Assembly: GCF_004346865.1 (NCBI RefSeq) | Contig: NZ_SMGR01000001.1 | Coordinates: 992,001 to 1,056,000 of the forward strand | Direction: 5' to 3' | Source of the DNA: Shimia isoporae | GTDB taxonomy: Bacteria; Pseudomonadota; Alphaproteobacteria; Rhodobacterales; Rhodobacteraceae | DNA: 64,000 nt | In this document: piece by piece, positions 25,552-33,437 of the stretch | How positions within the stretch are numbered: the stretch's first letter is position 1 | Layout of the letters: the number at the start of each line of letters is the position of its first letter | Made by a program: the position numbers and the translations under genes | The notes under the pieces: generated by a model | The model's input: only the letters and a program-made list of their open reading frames with translations | Told to the model about the DNA's origin: nothing | Databases searched by the model: none

Positions 25552-27345
25552 ATGACAACAAAAGACACAGTTCCGGGCCAGAATTTGGACCTCTTGAACG
25601 CCAATCTGGCCAAAGTCGAAGAATTATCGCGCCGCCTTTTGGACATTATGGGGCAGCATAAGCCATTGAGATCAGAGCTAAATGCGCCGGAAGCCGGAAT
25701 GTTTGTCAATGCGGCTGCTGTCTATTGGCAGGCAATGGCAGACAACCCCGGAAAAGTCCTCGAAAGTCAGATGGATCTCTGGGCAAAGTCGGTTAAGCAC
25801 TACGTTGATGCGCAGCACATGTTGATGCAAGGCAAGTTTGCTGCACCGCAGGATGACACGCCAAGGGACCGGCGATTCTCCCACGAAATGTGGCAAACCA
25901 ACCCCTACTTCAACTTCATCAAGCAGCAGTACATGCTCAATAAAGAGGCAGTCGAGACAGCTGTAAAAAATCTTGAAGGACTGTCCATCAAGGAGCGCCA
26001 GCGGGTTGAATATTTCAGCCAGCAGATCATCGATATGATGGCCCCCACCAATTTTTTGGGTACCAACCCAGAGGCGCTTGAAAAGGCTTTGGAGACGGAC
26101 GGACAGTCACTGGTCGACGGTCTTGAAAACCTGATTGATGATCTCGAGGCCAACAACGGTGAGCTTTTGGTAAAGCTTGCGGATGACACTGCGTTCGAAA
26201 TCGGACGCAACATTGCGACAGCCCCCGGCAAAGTGGTTTTCCGCAATCGTATGTTCGAGTTGTTGCAGTTTTCACCCACGACCGAGAATGTCTATGAGGT
26301 GCCTTTGCTGATCTTTCCGCCGTGGATCAACAAGTACTACATCCTCGACCTTAAAGAGCAGAACAGCCTGATCCGCTGGCTCACCGACCAAGGGTACTCC
26401 GTCTTTGTGGTCAGTTGGGTTAACCCTGACCCGAGTTATTCCGATGTGGGTATGGACACCTATATCGAAGAGGGTTTCTTGACCGCGATCGACCAAGTCA
26501 AACAGATCAGCGGGCAGGAGCAGATCAATACCGTCGGCTATTGTATCGCGGGGACGACTCTCAACCTCACTCTGGCGCTTATGAAGCACCGTGGGGACAA
26601 GTCTATCAAGTCGGCGACCTTCTTTACGACGCTTACCGATTTCAACGATCAGGGAGAGTTTACGCCATTCCTTCAGAATGATTTCATCGATGGAATTGAT
26701 CGGGAGATCGAGGAGACGGGGTTCTTGCGTTCGTTCATCATGCAACGCACCTTCAGTTTTCTGCGGTCCAACGACCTAGTGTATGGGCCAGCGATCAAGT
26801 CGTACATGATGGGAGAGGCGCCACCTGCTTTTGACCTACTATATTGGAACGGAGACGGATCGGGACTTCCGGGCAAGATGGCGCATGAATATTTGCGGCG
26901 CCTTTGTCAGGACAACCAGTTTGTAAATGAGGGTGTCGAGTTTTGCGGCGAGCGTTTGCATATTTCCGATGTGGATGTGCCGATGTGCGCGGTCACTTGC
27001 GAGACAGACCACATCGCACGTTGGAAAGACTGCTACTCCGGCTTTCAGAAAGCCAAAAGCCGATCGAAGACCTTTATTGTCTCGCAGTCGGGCCACATCG
27101 CGGGCATCGTTAACCCACCGAGTAAGAAAAAGTATGGTCACTATACGAACAAGGACCTGAAAGGCTCCGCCGACGAATGGATGGCGGGGGCTACTTTTCA
27201 TGAAGGATCCTGGTGGCCACGTTGGGATACATGGCTGTCTTCGAGGTCTGGAAAGAAAATTGCAGCACGTGTCCCCGGCGATTCGACACATAAAGCCATG
27301 GCCGACGCGCCTGGTTCATATGTTTTGAAGCGGGCAATTATCTGA
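25552..27345 (+). CDS. phaC: Class I poly(3-hydroxyalkanoate) synthase
   Basis: The 597-residue product polymerises (R)-3-hydroxyacyl-CoA into PHA on granule surfaces. The nucleophile elbow is GYCIAGT with Cys331; the partner residues are the Asp in CETDHIARWKD and the His in SQSGHIAGIVNPPS. The N-terminal domain (about 1-220) is variable as usual, and the catalytic domain includes PPWINKYYILDL and SWVNPDPSYSDVG. Length fits the single-subunit class I type. It is followed by phaP and phaR on the same strand. Confidence 0.96.
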   Translation: MTTKDTVPGQNLDLLNANLAKVEELSRRLLDIMGQHKPLRSELNAPEAGMFVNAAAVYWQAMADNPGKVLESQMDLWAKSVKHYVDAQHMLMQGKFAAPQDDTPRDRRFSHEMWQTNPYFNFIKQQYMLNKEAVETAVKNLEGLSIKERQRVEYFSQQIIDMMAPTNFLGTNPEALEKALETDGQSLVDGLENLIDDLEANNGELLVKLADDTAFEIGRNIATAPGKVVFRNRMFELLQFSPTTENVYEVPLLIFPPWINKYYILDLKEQNSLIRWLTDQGYSVFVVSWVNPDPSYSDVGMDTYIEEGFLTAIDQVKQISGQEQINTVGYCIAGTTLNLTLALMKHRGDKSIKSATFFTTLTDFNDQGEFTPFLQNDFIDGIDREIEETGFLRSFIMQRTFSFLRSNDLVYGPAIKSYMMGEAPPAFDLLYWNGDGSGLPGKMAHEYLRRLCQDNQFVNEGVEFCGERLHISDVDVPMCAVTCETDHIARWKDCYSGFQKAKSRSKTFIVSQSGHIAGIVNPPSKKKYGHYTNKDLKGSADEWMAGATFHEGSWWPRWDTWLSSRSGKKIAARVPGDSTHKAMADAPGSYVLKRAII

Positions 27346-27367
27346 TTTAAAAGACATTTCAATATTT

Positions 27368-27411
27368 TTGCTGCAGCGCAGCAAGAAAAAACTTGAAATG
27401 CTGCGGCGCAG
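27368..27411 (+). promoter_or_regulatory. Two tandem PhaR-type boxes upstream of phaP
   Basis: TTGCTGC-AGC-GCAGCAA (27368-27384) and CTGC-GGC-GCAG (27401-27411) are centred 30 bases apart, about three helical turns. The first has perfect seven-base arms. Phasin genes are the main PhaR target in related bacteria, so these are probably the repressor sites. Confidence 0.78.
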
Positions 27412-27491
27412 AATAGATATTGGTCTCGAGACTAGAAACGCGGGCCCTCCCCAGAATTTACTGCCCGCACCCGATTTGAGGACTAGAGACT

Positions 27492-27941
27492 ATGGCTAAA
27501 GCAGCAGCTACCGATGCAACCGCATTCCTGAAAGACATGATGGGTGCATTCCCGGTCGACACTTCTGCATTTGAAGGCGCGTTCAAAAACACCGCGTCTC
27601 TGAACGAAAAACTGGCAGGCGTTGCTCTGTCTGCAGCAGAGAAATCTTCTGAGATCTCTTCCAAGTGGACCAAAGACACCATCGCCAAACTGGCTGATAT
27701 GTCCAAGGCGAAAGCCGAGCCCGCCGACTATGCCAAAGCAATGACCGACTTCGCTTCCGCTCAGGCTGAAGTTGCAGCTGAGAACATGGCCGCTTTCGCT
27801 GAAGTTGCGAAAAAGGTTCAGATGGACACCGTCGAGTTGCTCATGGCGGCTGGCAAAGAAGCCACCGAAGAGGCAACCGCCGCTGTAAAAAAGGCTACCG
27901 ATGAGGTGACTACCGCAGCGAAAAAAGCGACTGCCAAGTAA
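27492..27941 (+). CDS. phaP: Phasin (PHA granule-associated protein)
   Basis: The 149-residue helical, Ala/Lys/Glu-rich protein coats PHA granules and limits their size. It has the phasin-like amphipathic helical core (FEGAFKNTASLNEKLAGVAL to FAEVAKKVQMDTVELL) and an Ala-Lys-rich tail of about 25 residues (TAAVKKATDEVTTAAKKATAK-type repeats) that resembles a PhaF-like nucleoid-binding tail. TTGAGGA precedes the ATG. It is flanked by PhaR boxes and a terminator, so it is probably its own abundant transcript. Confidence 0.9.
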   Translation: MAKAAATDATAFLKDMMGAFPVDTSAFEGAFKNTASLNEKLAGVALSAAEKSSEISSKWTKDTIAKLADMSKAKAEPADYAKAMTDFASAQAEVAAENMAAFAEVAKKVQMDTVELLMAAGKEATEEATAAVKKATDEVTTAAKKATAK

Positions 27942-27990
27942 TCGGCGACGGTCGGCTACTCACTTCCTCCCCAGCAGTAGCGGATCGCGC

Positions 27991-28023
27991 GGGCAGGCCA
28001 TTGGCCTGCCCTTTCTTTTTTCT
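27991..28023 (+). terminator. Terminator after phaP
   Basis: GGGCAGGCC (27991-27999) and GGCCTGCCC (28003-28011) form a nine-pair stem with a three-base loop, followed by a T-rich tract. Confidence 0.88.
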
Positions 28024-28035
28024 TTGCTCATTTTT

Positions 28036-28066
28036 CTGCACTCGCATAAGCTTTTCCGCAGCGCAC
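28036..28066 (+). promoter_or_regulatory. Degenerate PhaR-type boxes upstream of phaR
   Basis: CTGC-ACTC-GCAT (28036-28047) and CCGC-AGC-GCAC (28056-28066) match the PhaR palindrome at seven of eight and six of eight arm positions. They lie 21 or more bases before the phaR start, which would fit weak autoregulation. Confidence 0.45.
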
Positions 28067-28086
28067 AAAAATCTGGGGAGACTGAA

Positions 28087-28629
28087 GTGGCGGACGACAA
28101 CAAACCACTCTTGATCAAACGCTACGCCAGCCGGCGCCTGTACAACACTGAGACCAGCGACTACGTCACGCTGGACGACATAGCCGGCTTCATCCGGTCG
28201 GGCCGCGAAGTTCAGATCGTTGATCTGAAAAGTGGTGACGACCTGACCCGACAGTACCTTTTGCAAATCATTGCCGAACACGAAAGCCGGGGCGAGAATG
28301 TCCTGCCGGTGAATGTGTTGAACGATCTCGTTCGGGCCTACACGACGCAAGCAACATCCATGGTGCCCCAGTTTTTGCAGACCTCTTTCGACATGCTGCG
28401 CGAGAGCCAGGAAAAAGTCATGGAGAGTATGGGCGGCGGGATGAAGATGCCGGGATTTGAGGCCATGCAGGCCCAGCAAGAAGCCTTTATGAAGGCAATG
28501 ACTGGCGGGATGAACTGGGGCTCGACGCAACCGGGTGAAGCAAGCGAAAAGCCAAGCGAGGGCGAGGAGCTTGACGACATCAAGAAGCAGCTTGCGGAGT
28601 TGCAAGACAAGCTTTCCAAGTTGAAATAG
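28087..28629 (+). CDS. phaR: PHB synthesis repressor PhaR
   Basis: The 180-residue product starts with GTG 28087 after GGGGAGA. The N-terminal PHB_acc_N DNA-binding domain is LIKRYASRRLYNTETSDYVTLDDIA (residues about 9-33), followed by the PHB accumulation regulatory domain (NVLNDLVRAYTTQATSMVPQFLQ) and a Met/Gln/Glu-rich linker with a C-terminal Leu/Lys coiled coil. PhaR binds PHB and DNA in competition, releasing phaP when polymer forms. It lies after phaP and its boxes. Confidence 0.93.
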   Translation: MADDNKPLLIKRYASRRLYNTETSDYVTLDDIAGFIRSGREVQIVDLKSGDDLTRQYLLQIIAEHESRGENVLPVNVLNDLVRAYTTQATSMVPQFLQTSFDMLRESQEKVMESMGGGMKMPGFEAMQAQQEAFMKAMTGGMNWGSTQPGEASEKPSEGEELDDIKKQLAELQDKLSKLK

Positions 28630-28630
28630 A

Positions 28631-28658
28631 AAGGCAGGGCCGAGGCCCTGCCTTTTTT
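28631..28658 (+). terminator. Terminator after phaR
   Basis: AAGGCAGGGCC (28631-28641) and GGCCCTGCCTT (28644-28654) form the stem, followed by T-run to 28658. The convergent DegT gene ends 22 bases on and may share it. Confidence 0.85.
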
Positions 28659-28679
28659 AGTCGCTGGGTTGACGTGCCT

Positions 28680-29897
28680 TTAGGCTGCGGCACGTCCCAT
28701 GACATCTTCTGCTGCACCGGTTAGGGCGCTGGCAATGATGTCCAGTTCTTCTGTTTTGAGGCGCGCAGGCAAGCGCACGTCGCATGCTTTCATCAACATA
28801 GCTCGGGTTTTTGGCAGCTCGGGTAGGTTGGGCACAAATTGCCAGTTCCAGAAGGCACGTGCGTTGTCGGTTGACTGGCCAAAGACCTGAACTTTCACAC
28901 CGCGGGCATTGGCTGCCTCCTGGAATGCAAGGATCTGCTTGGTGTCCAAGCCAACCAAATTGAACTGGATGCTGTCGGGAGCACGTTCCTCGGGGTCAAG
29001 TTTCTCGGGAACCTGGAGCCAGTCGGAGCCATTGAGAATCGCTGCGACGTAATCGTGATTGGCGCGTCCATCGCGCACCCGACGCGGTACTTCGCCCAAC
29101 TGCGGGCGGATAATGGCGGCTGCCATGTTGGACAGGCGCAGGTTGTAGAGTGGCAACTGATTTTGCCAGCGACCAAATGCTTCTTCAAGCTCCCCTGTGT
29201 TGTCGCCTTCGGGGGCTTTGTGCTTTTTCCAGTTGTGTTCATATGCACCGGACATGATGACAGCGCGGGCAATCAGGTCAGCGTCGTCGGTGACCATAAT
29301 TCCGCCTTCGCCCGAGTTGACCAGCTTGTAGGACTGGAAAGAAAAGCATCCAACGTTGGCAATCGTACCGATGTTGTGTCCGTTCCACGTGGTGCCGAGA
29401 CTATGCGCCGCGTCTTCGATGACAGGGATGTTTCGCGCGCCACACAAGTCCATGATCGCGTCCATATCGGAGGTGTGTCCGCGCATGTGGCTGATGATGA
29501 CGGCGTCGATGTCGTCGTCGAGTCGCTGTTCGAAGTCTTCAATGTCGATGCGGTAGTTTTCCCCGACTTCGCAAAGTACGGGAACGCAATCCGCGTGAAC
29601 GACCGAAGACGGCACTGCGGCAAACGTGAATCCGGGAAGGAGAACACGCGCGTCACGCGGTAGATTCAAGGCCTTCAAGGACAGGAAAAGCGCGGCAGAA
29701 CAGGAGGATACGGCAAGAGCATACTTGGTTCCAAGCATTGCCGCGAACTCGGATTCCAGCAGGGACACCGGCGCGTTCTCAGGTGCCGTGTAGCGGAACA
29801 GATCGCCAGTTTGTAGTAAGCGCTCGACTTCGGCTCGGGCTGCTTCTGGGATCGGTTCGGCGTCGTAAACGTTCGGCGGAAGAGTCATAGATTTCAT
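28680..29897 (-). CDS. DegT/DnrJ/EryC1/StrS aminotransferase
   Basis: The 405-residue PLP enzyme shows the family's fold: ALAVSSCSAALFLSLKAL near residue 58, VIEDAAHSLG with the PLP-contacting Asp near 154-163, and the internal aldimine lysine in FSFQSYKLVNSGEGG (about Lys191). Members transaminate keto-sugars or related substrates, or act in cofactor and amine metabolism. No sugar-nucleotide genes are near; it is separated by 107 bases from the FAD-oxidase cluster on the same strand and may be an extra step of that pathway. It starts MKSMTLPPNVYD, with AAAGATGA upstream. Confidence 0.85.
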   Translation of the reverse strand: MKSMTLPPNVYDAEPIPEAARAEVERLLQTGDLFRYTAPENAPVSLLESEFAAMLGTKYALAVSSCSAALFLSLKALNLPRDARVLLPGFTFAAVPSSVVHADCVPVLCEVGENYRIDIEDFEQRLDDDIDAVIISHMRGHTSDMDAIMDLCGARNIPVIEDAAHSLGTTWNGHNIGTIANVGCFSFQSYKLVNSGEGGIMVTDDADLIARAVIMSGAYEHNWKKHKAPEGDNTGELEEAFGRWQNQLPLYNLRLSNMAAAIIRPQLGEVPRRVRDGRANHDYVAAILNGSDWLQVPEKLDPEERAPDSIQFNLVGLDTKQILAFQEAANARGVKVQVFGQSTDNARAFWNWQFVPNLPELPKTRAMLMKACDVRLPARLKTEELDIIASALTGAAEDVMGRAAA

Positions 29898-30004
29898 CTT
29901 TCTTAAGCTCGACTTTCAAAAATCTAAATCAATCGGGCGGGCATGGCTAGGCATTTCCGCACTTTTTACGTGAAGATTGTATGAAATCGCCGTTCTGTGT
30001 TGCG

Positions 30005-31309
30005 CTAGACGCCGAGACGGTCCCGTAAGCTAAACCACGTCATTGCGAGCGCGAGAAGCGGGCTGCGCAGGCGAGCGCCGCCAGGGAACGGTGTGGCAGG
30101 CACCCGAGCCATCGTGTCAAACCCATCTGCCTGACCAGCGATGGCTGCCGCGATGAGTTGGCCTGCGTGCGTCGCTGTGCCAACCCCGTGGCCGGAGTAG
30201 CCGGATGCGGTAATGACCTTGTTGGATAGTCGTCGCAAATAAGGCATGCGCTTCATGGTGATCGCAAGAGTGCCGCCCCAAGCGTAGTCTATCTTTACAT
30301 TCTTAAGATGTGGGAAGATTTCGACCATGGGCTTGCGAACCGTGGCCGCGATGTCGGCTGGGAAGCGATAGCCATAGCTTTCTCCTCCACCAAAAAGCAG
30401 GCGTTTGTCATTGCTAAGGCGGAAGTAGTTGATGACAAATTTTGTGTCTGCGATCGCCACATCTTTCGTCAGCACCTTGGCCGCCTCTTCTCCGAGAGGT
30501 TCGGTTGCGGCAATAAAATTGTTTATGGGCATCACTCGCCCGGCAACCTTTGGTTCAAGGTCTCCGAGATAACCATTGCAGGCAAGAACAAGGTGATCCG
30601 CGGTGACCTTGCCAGCGCGAGTGCGGATGGTGATTTTGCTGCCTTCCGAGATGCCAGTGACTTCGCTGGTTTCGAAAATCTCAGCGCCGGCAGAATGTGC
30701 CGCTCGGGCCAGGCCGAGTGCGTATCTGAGCGGATGCAAATGGCCTGCGCCCAAGTCGAGGCTCCCGCCAACGTATTTGGGAGACGGGCACACGGCCTGC
30801 ATCGCATCCCGGTCAAGCTTTTCGATTTGGTCATAGCCATACCGCTCGCGCAGATGGTCGGTGTAGGCGTGTTCTTCGCGCGTTTCCCGTTCGGAGAAGC
30901 ACGCATGGGCGATGCCGGGTTTGTAGTGACAGGGGATGTCGTGGGTGTCGATCAGATTTCGGACAAGTGATTTGGCCTCTTCGGCGAGTTTCCAGAGTTT
31001 CGTGGCATCATCTTGTCCGACCAGCTTTTCGAGCCCGTCTTGTTCCATACGCTGGCCGGTGCCGAGTTGACCGCCATTGCGCCCCGAGGCGCCGAAGCCT
31101 ACGCGTTGCGCCTCAAGCAGGATCACGGAAATCCCGCGCTGCGCCAGATGGAGCGCAGTGGACAGGCCGGTATAACCCCCACCGACGATGCAAACGTCGG
31201 TCTGCCGGTCTCCTTGCAAAGCGGCGAAAGGGGGCAAGGGTTCTGCAGTGGCGGCATACCAACTGTCGGGATACTCTCCCTTGCGATCATTGCTGTAGAG
31301 CAGGTTCAT
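30005..31309 (-). CDS. FAD-dependent amine oxidase (gamma-glutamylputrescine oxidase-like)
   Basis: The 434-residue DAO-family flavoprotein has VCIVGGGYTGLSTALHL (Rossmann GxGxxG near 39-55), GFGASGRNGGQLGTGQ (about 72-87), and ASGYSGHGVGTATHAGQ near the C-terminus. PuuB and related enzymes oxidise gamma-glutamylated amines to aldehydes. Position after two glutamine-synthetase-like genes and an amidotransferase gene on the same strand fits such a pathway. The nearby DegT and the ABC importer support amine or amino acid use; the actual amine is unknown. The product is cytoplasmic or membrane-associated. Confidence 0.83.
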   Translation of the reverse strand: MNLLYSNDRKGEYPDSWYAATAEPLPPFAALQGDRQTDVCIVGGGYTGLSTALHLAQRGISVILLEAQRVGFGASGRNGGQLGTGQRMEQDGLEKLVGQDDATKLWKLAEEAKSLVRNLIDTHDIPCHYKPGIAHACFSERETREEHAYTDHLRERYGYDQIEKLDRDAMQAVCPSPKYVGGSLDLGAGHLHPLRYALGLARAAHSAGAEIFETSEVTGISEGSKITIRTRAGKVTADHLVLACNGYLGDLEPKVAGRVMPINNFIAATEPLGEEAAKVLTKDVAIADTKFVINYFRLSNDKRLLFGGGESYGYRFPADIAATVRKPMVEIFPHLKNVKIDYAWGGTLAITMKRMPYLRRLSNKVITASGYSGHGVGTATHAGQLIAAAIAGQADGFDTMARVPATPFPGGARLRSPLLALAMTWFSLRDRLGV

Positions 31310-31349
31310 GCGCTCGCCTCGGCTTCCCGTTCGTTGTGCTGTGTGATTC

Positions 31350-32708
31350 TTAGACGTTCAGCAACAGGTGCTCGCGTTCCCAAGGAGAGATTACGGCAAG
31401 AAACTCTTCATATTCAGCGCGTTTCACGATGGAGTACACGCGAGCGAATTCTTCTCCTAGCACAGAATGAAGGGCTGTTGCCTCGTCGAACAAATCCAGT
31501 GCGCCGCCCAAAATACGCGGGATGGCTTCCTCGCCATCGTATGCGTCCCCCTTGTACTGTTTGTCAGGCCGTTCCTGTTCGATCAGCCCCAAGTAGCCAC
31601 ATGCCAAGGACGCGGCGATGCCGAGATAAGGATTGCAGTCCATACCGGCGATGCGGTTCTCAACGCGGCGGGCTTCGGGACTGGACAGTGGAATTCGGAT
31701 ACCTGTTGTGCGATTGTCGCGTGCCCATTCGAGGTTGATCGGAGCAGCATGATCGCGCACGTACCGGCGGTAGCTATTCACATAGGGGGCCAATACCGCG
31801 ATGGCGGAGGGCAAGTGGTTCTGAAGGCCCGCAATAAAGTGGAAGAAGGCGTCGGTGTCGCCGCCTTGCGGGCCGCTAAAGATGTTTTGGCCGGTTTCGA
31901 TATCAATCACCGAGTGGTGGATATGCATTGCGGAACCGGGTTCGTTTTCGATCGGCTTTGCCATGAAGGTTGCATAACAATCGTGCCGCAAGGCTGCTTC
32001 TCGGATCAGGCGTTTGAAATAAAAGACTTGGTCGGCCAGTTCCACGGGATCTCCGTGGATCAGGTTAATCTCCAACTGGCCCGCTCCGCCTTCTTGGGTG
32101 ATGCCGTCAATTTCAAAACCCTGCGCTTCGGCAAAGTCATAGATGTCGTCGATCACCGGCCCGAATTCGTCGACCGCCGTCATGGAATAGGCCTGACGTG
32201 CTGCGGCAGGGCGGCCTGAGCGGCCCATCATGGGTTCGATTTCCTTGGCCGGGTCGGTGTTCCGAGCCACGAGGAAAAATTCCATTTCCGGCGCAACGAC
32301 TGGCTCCCACCCCTTTTTGCGGTAGAGGTCGACAACGCGTTTCAGGACGTTGCGTGGGCTGAAAGGAACTGGGTCACCTTCGGTGTCATAGGCATCGTGG
32401 ATCACCTGCAGCGTCCAATCACCCGTCCATGGTGCGGCAGTGGTCGTCGTCCAGTCCGGCCTCAGGATCATGTCTTTTTCAATGAAGCCACCTTCGCCCG
32501 CGGCTTCTCCCCAGCCGCCCGTAAGCGTCTGGTAGAAAATGGAATCCGGCAAATGGAAGTGCTTCTGACGCGCGAACTTGGTGGCCGGAACAGCCTTGCC
32601 ACGGGCAATTCCGGGCAAATCGGAAATGATGCATTCCACCTCATCCAGCCGGCGGTCTTTTAGGTACTCACGTGCGGCGTCGGGGGCTTTGGAAATCCAG
32701 TCGCTCAT
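31350..32708 (-). CDS. Glutamine synthetase family protein (gamma-glutamylpolyamine synthetase-like)
   Basis: The 452-residue glutamine-synthetase-fold ligase joins glutamate with an amine using ATP. It contains GGAGQLEINLIHGD, MAKPIENEPGSAMHIHHS (metal-binding), SYRRYVRDHAAPINLEWA and NRTTGIRIPLSSPEARRVENRIAG, all matching PuuA/GlnA3-type proteins rather than the canonical GlnA adenylylated type. Its start overlaps the amidotransferase stop by four bases. Being part of a four-gene run with an oxidase, it likely glutamylates a polyamine or monoamine. The residues deciding the substrate cannot be judged here. Confidence 0.86.
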   Translation of the reverse strand: MSDWISKAPDAAREYLKDRRLDEVECIISDLPGIARGKAVPATKFARQKHFHLPDSIFYQTLTGGWGEAAGEGGFIEKDMILRPDWTTTTAAPWTGDWTLQVIHDAYDTEGDPVPFSPRNVLKRVVDLYRKKGWEPVVAPEMEFFLVARNTDPAKEIEPMMGRSGRPAAARQAYSMTAVDEFGPVIDDIYDFAEAQGFEIDGITQEGGAGQLEINLIHGDPVELADQVFYFKRLIREAALRHDCYATFMAKPIENEPGSAMHIHHSVIDIETGQNIFSGPQGGDTDAFFHFIAGLQNHLPSAIAVLAPYVNSYRRYVRDHAAPINLEWARDNRTTGIRIPLSSPEARRVENRIAGMDCNPYLGIAASLACGYLGLIEQERPDKQYKGDAYDGEEAIPRILGGALDLFDEATALHSVLGEEFARVYSIVKRAEYEEFLAVISPWEREHLLLNV

Positions 32709-33388
32709 TTGCTGCGCTCCTGTCGGAAAAAGTCTGCGAATTGGTCTGCCAAAGTCTGATTGGCCACGGGAGCGGCGAGGGTCTCCTCTGCCGCGTCCAA
32801 CAGGTCGTCGGGAACGACACCCCGGCCGCGTGTGTTGATCAGGCCGTCGATAAACAGCCCGTCGAATTCAGGGTGCGCCTGTACGGTCAATGCACGGTCG
32901 CCGTAGATGATGGCTGCATTCTTGCAGAAGTCGTTCGAGGCAATAGTCACAGCCCCGGGTGGCAGTTCCGTAACCTGATCCTGATGCCAGGCATTCAAAG
33001 CGATTTCTGTTCCCGCGAAGTCGTACGTCTGACGTCCGACAGCCCAGCCCCCATCGAATTTTTCCACTTTGCCGCCAAGCGCTTGGGCAATGATCTGGTG
33101 GCCAAAGCAAATCCCGATCATGGGTGCATTTTCCGTCACGCAGGCGCGGATGAAATCCTCAAGTGGCGGGATCCATTCATGGTCTTCGTAGGCCCCGTGT
33201 TTCGATCCTGTAACCAGCCAGCCTTCCGCAGCGTGGATGCCATCGGGAAAGACATTATCGACCACGTTGTAGGTTTCGAACTCGAAATCATGGCCAGCGA
33301 AAAGGGACTGGAAGAGGTCGGAGTATTCGCCGAATTCCTCTTGAAGCTCCTCTGGTGTGTGGCCAGTTTGCAGGATTCCGATTTTCAT
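32705..33388 (-). CDS. Class I glutamine amidotransferase
   Basis: The 227-residue product carries nucleophile Cys94 in MIGICFGHQII, and later VQAHPEFDG with the catalytic His and Glu, i.e. a complete triad. It is closer in motif style to GMP-synthase-type GATase domains than to PuuD (gamma-glutamyl-GABA hydrolase), but it occupies the PuuD position between two glutamine-synthetase-like genes, so hydrolysis of a gamma-glutamyl product is the likeliest role. It overlaps the downstream gene by four bases and lies 49 bases after the second ligase gene. Confidence 0.83.
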   Translation of the reverse strand: MKIGILQTGHTPEELQEEFGEYSDLFQSLFAGHDFEFETYNVVDNVFPDGIHAAEGWLVTGSKHGAYEDHEWIPPLEDFIRACVTENAPMIGICFGHQIIAQALGGKVEKFDGGWAVGRQTYDFAGTEIALNAWHQDQVTELPPGAVTIASNDFCKNAAIIYGDRALTVQAHPEFDGLFIDGLINTRGRGVVPDDLLDAAEETLAAPVANQTLADQFADFFRQERSK

Positions 33389-33437
33389 AGTGCACCGTGT
33401 GTTTGATCAAATTATTTCGTTGTTGGTTTGCGCTGAC

